Source: Muribaculaceae bacterium (lineage in GTDB: Bacteria > Bacteroidota > Bacteroidia > Bacteroidales > Muribaculaceae). From it: DNA of 36,922 bases. The translations under genes were made by a program, and so were the position numbers. The stretch spans positions 1-36,922 of the forward strand of contig JAFVPD010000019.1 of the NCBI GenBank assembly GCA_017505535.1. Reading direction: 5' to 3'. Positions within the stretch are counted from its first letter, which is position 1. Each line of letters starts with the position of its first letter. Of the stretch, positions 17,635 to 26,800 are shown piece by piece. The notes beneath the pieces are model-generated. The model was not told where the DNA came from. It did no database searches and worked only from the letters and a program-made list of their open reading frames with translations.

Positions 17635-17666
17635 TTTCTACAATTCAGAAAAAGTTTTTACCTTAG
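17635..17666 (+). promoter_or_regulatory. Probable promoter of the 17731 gene
   Basis: TTTC (17635-17638), 20 nt, then TACCTTAG (17659-17666). Both boxes differ by one or two bases from the TTTG / TAnnTTTG pattern, but spacing is exact. This leaves a ~58-nt AT-rich leader before the ATG. Confidence 0.5.
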
Positions 17667-17730
17667 CGCAATAAATTTTAGATAACCAAATTTTAAACAA
17701 TCAATATTATTAACTCAAAAATTATTCAGT

Positions 17731-19107
17731 ATGAAGAAATTTTTACTCCTTGGTTTAGCTTGTTTGAGCAGTCTTTCAGCATTTGCTGATCAAGACCCTG
17801 CTACTTACGAACCCACAAATGGTGTTCAATGTACAAGCCGTTGGCTCATTGCACGCACCAATGACAAGTTCAATGGTGGTGTCACTAAACTTGCCGGATT
17901 TTATTCAAAAATCCGTACTGCAACAATCTACAATGACTATGCAATCTTCGGCTGGTCAAAAACAATGACTTATGAAGTTGGTGACTCAACAGCTTCTAAC
18001 GACTTTGCACACCTTTTGATTTATGATTTGTCAGAAGGAACAGAACTCAAAGAAGTACAATTGACAGTAAACGGCGAACCTATCGCAGGAACACTTTGCG
18101 CTAACCAAATCGGTACAGATGACGCAGGTAACCTTTGGATTGCAAGCCTCGTATTTGACACATCAAAAACTCCTATTTCAATCTTTAAGGTAGATGACAT
18201 CGAAACCGGAGCATGTACACAAGTAGCATCACTTCTTCTCCCCGAAGATGAAGCATCAGCATTTGGCCGTATGGACTACTGCCACATCATCGGTGACATC
18301 ACAGGTGAAACAAGTGGTGCCGTATTTATGTCACCAATGTCAAGCCAAGGTGGTGCAACAGGATGTTGGGTACACCGTTGGATTCTTCCCGAAGGTGGAA
18401 CAGAATGGGAACCCGGTTTTGACGGCTATGTATGCTGGGATACATCAGAATTGGAAACATATCCTGCAGGTCAAACAGTATGGAATGGTGCACCAACCGT
18501 AACAATCGTTAAAGACGAAGGTTTTGAAGGACAAAACTTCTACATCGACGCATTCGTAACAGCTCCTGTACTTTACAATACAGAAGGTGGTGTTGTTGAT
18601 GGTTTCATGAACAACGAAGAAATGGCTCCAGCAGTAGGAACAAATGGTGTAGCAGAATTTGCTATCGGCGATCGCAACTTCATTCTTTACTCACTTGCTC
18701 AATACAACGTATCACCCGGTTGCCAAGTGCGCATCGCAGAACTTGGTGAAGGTATGTCATTCAGCGGTATGACAGGTCTTTGGGATATCCCAGCAGCAGG
18801 TCTTGGAGAAGTATCAGACGGTGGTCTTCGCGTACACAACCTCATGGTATCTCCTGTAGAAGATGCTAACGGCAAACAAGGTGTTTATCTCCTTAACTAC
18901 AAATCAAACAACGGTGCAGCAGTTTATTGTATCGCAGAAGAAGGCTTCCAAGATAAAGAAGTTGGTATCGAAGATATCGTAGATGATGCAGTTAACGCAG
19001 CTCCAGTTTACTACAACCTTCAAGGTGTAAAAGTTGCTAACCCCGAAAACGGTCTCTATATCGTAAAACGTGGCAACAACGCAACAAAAGAAGTTGTTGT
19101 GAAATAA
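17731..19107 (+). CDS. T9SS-sorted secreted protein, probably highly expressed
   Basis: 458 residues. The signal peptide is residues 1-19 (MKKFLLLGLACLSSLSAFA). The body has strand-rich segments with no domain I can name (SRWLIARTNDKFNG, NLWIASLVFDTSKTPISIFKV), compatible with a beta-propeller-like fold. The end is a short T9SS sorting domain: APVYYNLQGVKVANPENGLY, IVKRGNNATKEVVVK, preceded by the common VGIEDIV linker. Codon use stands out: GGT for Gly, CTT/CTC for Leu, AAC for Asn and many GCA, unlike the neighbours. This, plus a strong intrinsic terminator after the stop, suggests a well-expressed single-gene unit. The leader between promoter and ATG is AT-rich, as is usual for strong Bacteroidales genes. 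The function is unknown. Confidence 0.85.
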   Translation: MKKFLLLGLACLSSLSAFADQDPATYEPTNGVQCTSRWLIARTNDKFNGGVTKLAGFYSKIRTATIYNDYAIFGWSKTMTYEVGDSTASNDFAHLLIYDLSEGTELKEVQLTVNGEPIAGTLCANQIGTDDAGNLWIASLVFDTSKTPISIFKVDDIETGACTQVASLLLPEDEASAFGRMDYCHIIGDITGETSGAVFMSPMSSQGGATGCWVHRWILPEGGTEWEPGFDGYVCWDTSELETYPAGQTVWNGAPTVTIVKDEGFEGQNFYIDAFVTAPVLYNTEGGVVDGFMNNEEMAPAVGTNGVAEFAIGDRNFILYSLAQYNVSPGCQVRIAELGEGMSFSGMTGLWDIPAAGLGEVSDGGLRVHNLMVSPVEDANGKQGVYLLNYKSNNGAAVYCIAEEGFQDKEVGIEDIVDDAVNAAPVYYNLQGVKVANPENGLYIVKRGNNATKEVVVK

Positions 19108-19128
19108 TCATTTCCTCAACATAAACGA

Positions 19129-19157
19129 AAAAAGTCCTCGCTCGGCGGGGACTTTTT
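19129..19157 (+). terminator. Strong intrinsic terminator
   Basis: A 13-bp stem (AAAAAGTCCTCGC at 19129-19141 with GCGGGGACTTTTT at 19145-19157, one G-U pair) and a 3-nt TCG loop, followed by more T residues. It lies 21 bp after the stop of the gene at 17731. Confidence 0.9.
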
Positions 19158-19189
19158 TTGTTTATATGGTAAAAAACGTAATTGATTTA

Positions 19190-19220
19190 TTGGCGAAATA
19201 AAACAAACTCGTTATATTTG
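19190..19220 (+). promoter_or_regulatory. Bacteroidetes-type promoter of the NAGPA gene run
   Basis: -33 TTG (19190-19192), exactly 20 nt, then TATATTTG (19213-19220), a full match to TAnnTTTG. The start codon at 19263 lies 42 bp further on. It may drive the whole plus-strand run to 28216. Confidence 0.75.
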
Positions 19221-19262
19221 CATATATCAAAACAATACTAATTTATATATACCTAAAATCTT

Positions 19263-21764
19263 ATGAAAACGATTTTACGCCATTTATTCACAGCAGGGAC
19301 GATGGTTTGCGCCATAGTTGGAATGAACGCCGGAAATACCATCGACATCAGAGGCACCGAGTATAGTGTGGATACAATATTCCATGCCAAGATAGGTCCC
19401 GGAACGACACAGACACATCTCCAATTGGAAAATGCAGCAGGTTCATTGCTACAAGTGCATTATCTCACCGTTGACAAGACTACCCCCGGAGTGTCAATGC
19501 GCGTGGTGTGTGCCACCGACAAAGTAGCGGGCACTGAAACCGTGAGAAAGATGGCGACACGCAAGAGTGGTAATGGCGTACTCTACTTTGCCGGCACCAA
19601 TGGCGACTTTTTCTCGACTCAAGGCACTGCGACCAACGGCACAAGCATCGTCGGCTCGCCAACGACATCGTGCTTTGTTGATCGCGAAATATACAAGACC
19701 TCAAACAGCAACTATCAATTTTCAATAGACACAGCCGGCGTTGCGCGTGTGGGCCGACATAATTACTACACCGGCACAGCAACGATAGGCGATAAAGTCA
19801 CATTGTTTAAAGGCGTGAATGTGAGCGTGCCAAATAATGGAGTGACAATCTTCACCCCACGCTATTGGGGCTCTTCAAACCAAGAAGAATATACCGGGAC
19901 AGACTATGAATGTACTGCAAAACTTGTAGCAGGCGATAATTTCTATGCCGGGACGAAATTCCGTCTTGAAGTGACCTCGACGCCCGATACGATCTGCGAC
20001 TTGGTTATTCCGTCAGATGGATTTGTGATTCATGGACGTGGCACCTCTACAACCGGTTGCAACACCGGCGCTCGCAATTTTGTGAAGGGATTGAAAGTAG
20101 GTGATATAGTGGAATTTGACAATGTAGTGTTATATAACCCCATAGCCGGTGGCACACTCAATGAACGCATCGTTCCAACACAAGTGGTTTCGGGTAATCC
20201 GAAGATTGTAGGCGAGGGCCAAACACTTGATACCGAAAGCGAGCGCACAGATGCTTCGGCCCTACACCCACGCACCGGAATCGGATATAGTCAATCGGGC
20301 GATAGTATCATCATGATGGTTATCGATGGTCGTTATGCCTATTCGGCCGGAGTGAGGACATCACAACTTGCCGATGTAATGCGCTATGCAGGAGCCTATG
20401 AGGCAGTAAATCTTGACGGAGGCGGATCGTCAACGCTATATACCGCAGCCCTTGGCGTCAGAAACCACCCCAGCGATGGCAATGAGCGCGCTGATGGCAA
20501 TGCAATTTTTGCGACAGTAGAAGCACCCGAAGACAACGAGATTACCGAAATCCAATTTAAAGATTGGCGCATGATTTTCCCTAAGTACGGAATTTATACC
20601 CCAACAATTTTTGGATATAACAAATATGGAGTTCTTGTTGATACCGATGTTAAAGGCTACACTTTGACTTGTCCCGAGGAACTCGGAACTATTACCGAAG
20701 GAGGCACAACATTCTTGGGAGATGGCAACGGAACTCATGCCCTAACCGCTACATACAACGGCTTGACAGCAGCAATCCCCGTCACAATCGATGCATCAAA
20801 TCCCCCGGAATTGACTCACTCCAAAGTATTACTCGATAATTATCGTGAATGGAACGTAGAGATACGCTCCCTTGTACTTGGGGAATACATGAGTGTAGAT
20901 CCTAAAGCATTGAGTTGGACCTCATCGGAAGAAAGTGTGGCAAGCGTTGACGCAAACAGCGGTCTTGTTAAAGGCTTGAAAGATGGAAATACAATAGTTA
21001 CCGGAACAGTCGATGATTTTACCGGAGCGGTTGATATCACAGTAGAATGTCCTACCGATAGAGTCATGGCCATCGATAAAAACCTTGATGCAAGCAGTTG
21101 GACGTTTGCCAAAGGTGGCGTAAAAAATGCGACACTAAGCAACAGCGACAAAGGTGTGGCATTTGACTTCACAGTATCGTCAACACGTAGTACATACGTG
21201 AAAATGTCAAAGGATAGTTTGAGAATATGGAGTTTGCCCGATGCCATCAGAGTGCGATTTATTCAGAGCGACTCAATCGTCTCAAAAATCACAATCGGGT
21301 CACAACCCAACAACGACCGATTGCTCAACCGCGAGATTACTCCCGAATTGAAAGTTGGAGTTGAAAACATCGTGGACCTGCCTGTCAGTGAGATTGCCGA
21401 CATTAATAATATAGGCATCTACCCGATTACCCTATCATCAATCAGATTTGACTTAGGACCGACTATGGTTACCACCGGCACAACATACAAAATCGAAGTG
21501 ACCGGAATCGAGGCCGTTTACAATAATGCACCCGTAGGCATTGAAGATGTAGAGAGTGACAATATTGAAAAGGCCGAGCTAACAATAGCCGACGGCACAA
21601 TCTCAGCAACATCAGTGGCCGAATCGATTGAAATATATAACCTTGCAGGTCAATTGATTTCAGTGGCAAAGGACACTCAACATATAGCAAGCCCATCGGC
21701 AGGAAGCTACATTGTGAAAGTGACCATTGATGGCAAAACCAGCGCAAGCAAAGTTATACTATAA
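19263..21764 (+). CDS. Phosphodiester glycosidase (NAGPA) family secreted protein, copy 1
   Basis: 833 residues. The signal peptide is about 1-23 (ending AGN). The catalytic-type NAGPA domain (about 60-430) shows RTGIGYS, VIDGRYAYSAGVRTSQLADVM and VNLDGGGSSTLY (Asp385), the set found in the family that removes N-acetylglucosamine from a phosphodiester in the mannose-6-phosphate pathway and in bacterial sugar-phosphodiester enzymes. Next comes a Big2-type Ig domain (about 455-600; VTIDASNPPEL ... LKDGNTIVTGTVDDFTG), a further beta domain (about 600-760), and a T9SS type A sorting domain (IEIYNLAGQLISVAK ... GSYIVKVTIDGKTSASKVIL). It is thus a surface enzyme acting on a phosphodiester-linked sugar; the actual substrate is unknown. 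It is followed by a paralogue 66 bp downstream, with a hairpin between them. Confidence 0.88.
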   Translation: MKTILRHLFTAGTMVCAIVGMNAGNTIDIRGTEYSVDTIFHAKIGPGTTQTHLQLENAAGSLLQVHYLTVDKTTPGVSMRVVCATDKVAGTETVRKMATRKSGNGVLYFAGTNGDFFSTQGTATNGTSIVGSPTTSCFVDREIYKTSNSNYQFSIDTAGVARVGRHNYYTGTATIGDKVTLFKGVNVSVPNNGVTIFTPRYWGSSNQEEYTGTDYECTAKLVAGDNFYAGTKFRLEVTSTPDTICDLVIPSDGFVIHGRGTSTTGCNTGARNFVKGLKVGDIVEFDNVVLYNPIAGGTLNERIVPTQVVSGNPKIVGEGQTLDTESERTDASALHPRTGIGYSQSGDSIIMMVIDGRYAYSAGVRTSQLADVMRYAGAYEAVNLDGGGSSTLYTAALGVRNHPSDGNERADGNAIFATVEAPEDNEITEIQFKDWRMIFPKYGIYTPTIFGYNKYGVLVDTDVKGYTLTCPEELGTITEGGTTFLGDGNGTHALTATYNGLTAAIPVTIDASNPPELTHSKVLLDNYREWNVEIRSLVLGEYMSVDPKALSWTSSEESVASVDANSGLVKGLKDGNTIVTGTVDDFTGAVDITVECPTDRVMAIDKNLDASSWTFAKGGVKNATLSNSDKGVAFDFTVSSTRSTYVKMSKDSLRIWSLPDAIRVRFIQSDSIVSKITIGSQPNNDRLLNREITPELKVGVENIVDLPVSEIADINNIGIYPITLSSIRFDLGPTMVTTGTTYKIEVTGIEAVYNNAPVGIEDVESDNIEKAELTIADGTISATSVAESIEIYNLAGQLISVAKDTQHIASPSAGSYIVKVTIDGKTSASKVIL

Positions 21765-21783
21765 TCCAACGAATTAACTTATG

Positions 21784-21811
21784 AGGGTTTGGGGCTAAGG
21801 TCCCTAACCCT
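21784..21811 (+). terminator. Hairpin between the two NAGPA genes
   Basis: AGGGTTTGGG (21784-21793) pairs with CCCTAACCCT (21802-21811) except for one T-T mismatch, around an 8-nt loop, followed by TATTTATAT. It could be a partial terminator that lowers expression of the downstream genes, since no separate promoter is evident before 21831. Confidence 0.55.
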
Positions 21812-21830
21812 TATTTATATATCAGAGCGA

Positions 21831-24299
21831 ATGAAACGTCTCGTATTACCATTTTTACTCATAGGGTTGAGCAACATTGCCTTAAATGCATCACAGCAAG
21901 AGGTAATCGAAGGAAACACCTATACAATCGACACGATAGGACATTGCAAAGTGGGTCCCGGCACGACTCACACACGACTACTCTTTAAGTCAGAGAAAAA
22001 ATTCTTCAGAGCAGAAGTTCTCACGATGGAGATGAAAGGTCACGAGAACGTAGAATATCGCATGGAAATAGGTCAAGATAGTACTCTCTCAACCGAGCGC
22101 ATCTCCAGCATAGCCCAGCGCAAAAGCAACAGCGAGCAACAATACTTTGCCGGAGTAAATGCCGACTTTTTCATCACCACGTCATACGTAGCCCAATATG
22201 CCGGCGAGCCACACATGGATTGTATCATGAACGGCGAAATAGCCAGCACAGGTTATTTGAATGCTTCGGACTATGGGCATTTTTTCATGGATAGGGAGAA
22301 AAATATGTGGTGTGACAACCCCACTCAGACGTTCAGCATCAGCTATCCCGATGGCAGCACAACAACATTGGCACGCATAAACGAAGATATTCACGATGGC
22401 GAAACCGTTTTGTTTAATAGCAAATATGGCAAACAAACACGCGTTTCGGGTTGCACCGAAGTGTCACTTGCACTTGCCGAAGGTGAGGCGTGGAGCGTAA
22501 ACAAGCCGGTGAAACTAATTGTCACAGGAGCGCCCACAAGCGCGGGAGTGACCAAGATAACGCAAGGCGGAGCCGTTCTCAGCGCCAAAGGGAGCAGCGA
22601 TGTCGAAAAAATATCAGCGCTCAAAGTGGGCGATGAGCTTACCGCCACTTTCAATATCTCGCTACAAGATTATGGCACCAGCCCCGACATAAAAGAGTGT
22701 AGCGGAGGCGATGTTGTGGTATTGAAACGAGGCGAAATCATCTATGAAGCAATAAGATTTATCAACAGCCGAGATGGTGACAACCCACGCACAATGTTGG
22801 GCTACAATGAGGATCGGAGCAAGATGATGTGGTGTGTCATCGATGGCCGTCAAGGCAACTATTCCCAAGGGTGTACCTACCCTGAGGGAGCAGCTGTAAT
22901 GAGAATCATAGGTTGCTATGATGCCCTAAATGTTGACGGAGGAGGCTCTACCGGAATGTATATTGCACCAATGGGAATCGTAAACAGTCCAAGCGATGGC
23001 AGTGAGCGAGCCGTAGCCAATGGCATTTTTGCTGTGCTCAAAGCCCCTGTTGATAATGAAATAGCCGAAATCAGATTCAAAGACTGGAAGATGGTGTTTC
23101 CAAAATATGGAATCTATCGGCCGGTGATATATGGTTACAACAAGTATGGATTGCTGATTGATACCGATGTAGAAGGATTTACCTTGTCGTGTCCCGAAGA
23201 ACTTGGTGAGATAACCGACGAAGGCAGCACATTCTTTGGCAACGGCTCGGGGAGTCACGCATTGACTGCAAGCTACAACGGATTGAACGCCTCAATTTCG
23301 GTAACCGTCGATGCCGGCAATCAGCCAGAATTTACCCACAAAGAAATATTAATTGACAATTACCGTCAATGGACAATAGGCGTTCAGTCGCTCGTAAACG
23401 AGGAATATATGACTATTGCACCTCAAGCATTGTCATGGGCGAGCAGCTCAGAGGATATCGCAACGGTATCGAGCGAGGGTGTTCTGAGCGGAATAAAGGA
23501 CGGAGAATCGACGATTACCGGCACAGTAGGAGACTTCACCGGCGAGATTAAAGTCACCGTTGAATGCCCCACCGATAGAGTCATGGCCATCGATGACGAC
23601 TTTGACGCAAGCAGTTGGACCTTTGCCAAAGGCGGTGTGAAAAATGCGACACTAAGCAATAGCGACAATGGTGTGGCATTTGACTTCACCGTATCGTCAA
23701 CACGCAGTGCATACGTGAAAATGTCAAAAGATAGTATGAGGATATGGAGTTTGCCCGATGCAATCAGATTGCGCGTGATTCAAAGCGACTCAATCATCTC
23801 AAAAATCACAATCGGGTCACAACCCAACAATGATCGTTCACTCAATCGCTATTTAACACCCGAATTGAAAGTGGGCGTTGAAAACGTTGTTGATCTTCCC
23901 GTGAGCGACATTGCCGACATAAATGATATAGGCATTTACCCCATCACCCTCTCATCAATCAGATTTGACTTAGGCCCGACAATGGTTTCAACCGGAAAGC
24001 CTTACAAAATTGAGGTGACCGGTATAGAGGCCGTCTATAACAATTCGCCAGTCGGAGTGGAGGAAATATCGTCGGATAGAATCGCACAGCGACCTAAACT
24101 CGGGTCAATTGTAGTGGAACAAGGCAATGCAGTTATGATTGAAACAGATGATGTTGCTTCAAATTGGGCCGTTTATTCAATCAGCGGATTGTTAATGGCT
24201 CATGGGTCAGGAAACACCATCACGACCGAATCCCTACCCCACGGCCTTTACATTGTTACGGTCAATAACCACACCGGATTAAAATTAATCGTAAAATAA
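21831..24299 (+). CDS. Phosphodiester glycosidase (NAGPA) family secreted protein, copy 2
   Basis: 822 residues from the ATG at 21831, which opens straight into a signal peptide (MKRLVLPFLLIGLSNIALNA); an earlier non-ATG start would only add 14 non-signal residues. Layout is that of the upstream copy: NAGPA domain with RTMLGYN, VIDGRQGNYSQG and VNVDGGGSTG-type core (LNVDGGGSTGMY, Asp369), a Big2-type domain, a beta domain and a T9SS sorting domain (WAVYSISGLLMAHG ... GLYIVTVNNHTGLKLIVK). The two copies differ strongly at their N-termini, are close in the middle and nearly identical between about residues 580 and 750. It is followed after 4 bp by the ATPase-DUF4435 gene, so translation is likely coupled. 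The substrate may differ from that of copy 1 because the active-site half has diverged. Confidence 0.88.
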   Translation: MKRLVLPFLLIGLSNIALNASQQEVIEGNTYTIDTIGHCKVGPGTTHTRLLFKSEKKFFRAEVLTMEMKGHENVEYRMEIGQDSTLSTERISSIAQRKSNSEQQYFAGVNADFFITTSYVAQYAGEPHMDCIMNGEIASTGYLNASDYGHFFMDREKNMWCDNPTQTFSISYPDGSTTTLARINEDIHDGETVLFNSKYGKQTRVSGCTEVSLALAEGEAWSVNKPVKLIVTGAPTSAGVTKITQGGAVLSAKGSSDVEKISALKVGDELTATFNISLQDYGTSPDIKECSGGDVVVLKRGEIIYEAIRFINSRDGDNPRTMLGYNEDRSKMMWCVIDGRQGNYSQGCTYPEGAAVMRIIGCYDALNVDGGGSTGMYIAPMGIVNSPSDGSERAVANGIFAVLKAPVDNEIAEIRFKDWKMVFPKYGIYRPVIYGYNKYGLLIDTDVEGFTLSCPEELGEITDEGSTFFGNGSGSHALTASYNGLNASISVTVDAGNQPEFTHKEILIDNYRQWTIGVQSLVNEEYMTIAPQALSWASSSEDIATVSSEGVLSGIKDGESTITGTVGDFTGEIKVTVECPTDRVMAIDDDFDASSWTFAKGGVKNATLSNSDNGVAFDFTVSSTRSAYVKMSKDSMRIWSLPDAIRLRVIQSDSIISKITIGSQPNNDRSLNRYLTPELKVGVENVVDLPVSDIADINDIGIYPITLSSIRFDLGPTMVSTGKPYKIEVTGIEAVYNNSPVGVEEISSDRIAQRPKLGSIVVEQGNAVMIETDDVASNWAVYSISGLLMAHGSGNTITTESLPHGLYIVTVNNHTGLKLIVK

Positions 24300-24303
24300 C
24301 CTT

Positions 24304-25896
24304 ATGACGATGGATATACTACTTCCTTTAAAGCACACCGGAGAACGGGAGACAATACAATCCCGCACGCGCCAATTGATTATCATCGGAGCCAACGGCT
24401 CCGGCAAAACCCGATTTACCGAGCGTCTCATCAAAGACCTTGAAGGGCGTTCGTTCAGAATCTCGGCATTGGACGCCCTCTATGACTCACGCGAGAGTGA
24501 TACACTTCCCGGCTCGATCGATATGCAATGCCAAGAAGAGTTGAATCGCACGGCATTTATGCGCACCGATATCACAAGCGAGTTTGAACGGCTCATGGTG
24601 TTGCTCCTACACGAGGAAGTGTTGAATTTGATTAAATATAAAGTGGATCAAACCATTAAGCCCGGGTCAAAACTTCAAAGCACCCGTTTGGACATGGTGA
24701 TAAAATTGTGGCAGGAGATATTTCCCGATAATAGGATTCTCTTTGAAGGCGGAAAGATGCTTTTCAGCCGCCGTCTTGACAAAGACACTTACTCATCGGT
24801 GAAACTGTCGGCCGGCGAGAAAGCCGTGTTGTACTACATCGGCGCAATATTGTTTGCGATGGAAAATGCCGTTATCTTTGTCGATAATCCCGGAATATTT
24901 CTTCACCCATCGATACTCAAAAATGTGTGGAACCGTTTGGAAGAATTGCGCCCCGACTGCACATTTATATATACAACCCACGACCTGGAATTTGCCTCAT
25001 CGCGCACCAATAGTGCAATAGTGTGGGTGAGAGGTTATGACGCACAAAATGTCACCTGGGACTACGATGTGCTACCGCCTCACAGCGGGTTGTCGGAGGA
25101 TATATATCTTGCAATAATCGGAAGCCGCAAGCCGGTACTGTTCATCGAGGGAGATGAGACCCACTCCATCGACTCAAAACTATATCCTCTGATTTTCACT
25201 GAATATACAGTCAAGTCGCTGGGAAGCTGCAATAAAGTGATTGAGGCAACTCGCACGTTTAACGATTTGAACACGTTTCACCACATGGACTCTTATGGCA
25301 TAGTTGACCGCGACCGCCGCAATGCCAATGAGGTGAGTTATCTGCGAAATAAAAAAATCTATGTTCCCGATGTTGCCGAAATCGAGAATATCCTCATGCT
25401 TGAAGATGTCATCAAAACCGTAGCCCGCCACAATGGCAAAGATGGTCAACGCGTTTTTAATGACGTGAAATCGGCCGTGATGACGCAATTCAAACAGGAG
25501 GTGAGACAACAAGCGATGCAACATACCCGCCACAAGGTTAAACGCACGTTTGAATATCGCGTAGATGGCAAGTTCACCAACATCAATGCTCTCGAAGATC
25601 ACATCACCGACCTTGTAGCGGAAATCAATCCACGAGGCACCTACGAAGCCTTCTGCCGGGAATTTCATGGATATGTCGAGGCCGATGACTATCAATCGGT
25701 GTTGCGAGTGTTCAATCAAAAGACAATGATTTCAACGAGCAACGTAGCCAATCGATGTGGTGTGAGTGGCGGTAAAGATGGTTATGTAAAAGAGATATTG
25801 AAAATACTCAAAAGCGAGGGTCGAGATGCGTTAATCATACGCCGAGCGATAATACGTTGCTTTGGCATTACCGACACAACCCCTCGCCAAGAATAA
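24304..25896 (+). CDS. ATPase-Toprim (DUF4435) fusion protein, PARIS/OLD-like
   Basis: 530 residues, no signal peptide, so cytoplasmic. The N-terminal half is an ABC/AAA_15-type ATPase: Walker A GANGSGKT (29-36), signature KLSAGEKA (Ser169-Gly171-Glu172), Walker B VIFVDNPG with Asp194 but Asn195 in place of the usual catalytic Glu, and the switch His in YTTHD. The C-terminal half matches DUF4435: LFIEGDE (Glu282), the invariant-looking LGSCNKVIEATRTFNDLN, and VDRDR with Asp335 and Asp337, which together form a Toprim-like metal site. DUF4435 is the nuclease of the PARIS anti-phage system (AriB), where it works with a separate ATPase (AriA); fused forms exist. The gene starts 4 bp after a NAGPA gene and its stop overlaps the menA start (TAATG). 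It could instead be a conserved housekeeping OLD-like protein. Confidence 0.82.
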   Translation: MTMDILLPLKHTGERETIQSRTRQLIIIGANGSGKTRFTERLIKDLEGRSFRISALDALYDSRESDTLPGSIDMQCQEELNRTAFMRTDITSEFERLMVLLLHEEVLNLIKYKVDQTIKPGSKLQSTRLDMVIKLWQEIFPDNRILFEGGKMLFSRRLDKDTYSSVKLSAGEKAVLYYIGAILFAMENAVIFVDNPGIFLHPSILKNVWNRLEELRPDCTFIYTTHDLEFASSRTNSAIVWVRGYDAQNVTWDYDVLPPHSGLSEDIYLAIIGSRKPVLFIEGDETHSIDSKLYPLIFTEYTVKSLGSCNKVIEATRTFNDLNTFHHMDSYGIVDRDRRNANEVSYLRNKKIYVPDVAEIENILMLEDVIKTVARHNGKDGQRVFNDVKSAVMTQFKQEVRQQAMQHTRHKVKRTFEYRVDGKFTNINALEDHITDLVAEINPRGTYEAFCREFHGYVEADDYQSVLRVFNQKTMISTSNVANRCGVSGGKDGYVKEILKILKSEGRDALIIRRAIIRCFGITDTTPRQE

Positions 25897-26780
25897 TGGG
25901 CTCAATGAAACGAAAAATAAAATGCTGGATAGAGGCAATGAGATTGCGCACATTGCCGGTTTCGATTGCCGGAGTGATACTCGCAATGGGCTTTGCCATT
26001 GAAAATGACACCTACAATTTAACCGCGGCATGGTTGTGCCTGGCATTTGCCGTATTGTCGCAGATAGCCTCAAACTTTGCCAACGAATATTATGACTTCA
26101 AGGGCGGTCTTGACCGCAAAGGTAGAGAAGGCCCAAGACGAGGCGTCACCGAGGGGGACATAAGCCCCGAGGCGATGAAATATGCAACATTTGGCACACT
26201 GGCGGCCGCTTGCGTGATAGGTTGTTGCCTGATTCCTATTGGCGGTTGGTGGCTCATTGTCGCAGGCATGTTTATCGCAATGGGCGTGATTGCTTACAGT
26301 GCCGGGCCCTATCCCCTCTCCCATCATGGACTCGGCGAAGTTGCCGTGTTGTTTTTCTTTGGAGTCATACCGGTAAATCTCACCTATTATCTGATGACAC
26401 AACAGTGGAATTCGGACGTGGTATTGGGGTCAATCTCAGCGGGGCTCATGGGTGCCAACGTGTTGCTGGTGAACAATTATCGCGACCATGATGATGACAA
26501 GGCCGTGAACAAGCGCACATTGGCCGTAAAATGTGGTCGCAGCTTTGCGTCACGTCTCTATTTGGTGAATGGTTGCGTTGCAATCGTGCTGATGGGCGAT
26601 AAATGGGCCGAAGGAGCCGTTTGGCATCTTGCGATACCGGTTGCATATGCACTGATACATATTACTCTATATCTTAAAATCACTCAACGCCAAGGTCGTG
26701 AATTGAATCCGTTTTTGGGAATGACCGCCATGGCAATGCTATTCTACTGCGTGGCATTCACGATTGTAGCACTATTTTGA
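25896..26780 (+). CDS. menA: 1,4-dihydroxy-2-naphthoate polyprenyltransferase
   Basis: 294 residues starting at the ATG that overlaps the upstream stop codon (TAATG); another ATG three codons on is equally possible. It belongs to the UbiA superfamily of integral membrane prenyltransferases. The first Asp-rich motif is NEYYDFKGGLD, followed by GPRRGVTEGDISP, and the second is NNYRDHDDDKAVNKRTLAVK, which together are diagnostic of MenA. About eight hydrophobic helices are visible. The enzyme joins a polyprenyl chain to dihydroxynaphthoate in the inner membrane, the penultimate stage of menaquinone synthesis. Other men genes are not in this window. Translation is probably coupled to the upstream ATPase gene. 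Confidence 0.93.
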   Translation: MGSMKRKIKCWIEAMRLRTLPVSIAGVILAMGFAIENDTYNLTAAWLCLAFAVLSQIASNFANEYYDFKGGLDRKGREGPRRGVTEGDISPEAMKYATFGTLAAACVIGCCLIPIGGWWLIVAGMFIAMGVIAYSAGPYPLSHHGLGEVAVLFFFGVIPVNLTYYLMTQQWNSDVVLGSISAGLMGANVLLVNNYRDHDDDKAVNKRTLAVKCGRSFASRLYLVNGCVAIVLMGDKWAEGAVWHLAIPVAYALIHITLYLKITQRQGRELNPFLGMTAMAMLFYCVAFTIVALF

Positions 26781-26800
26781 GATTAAAAACACTACACACA

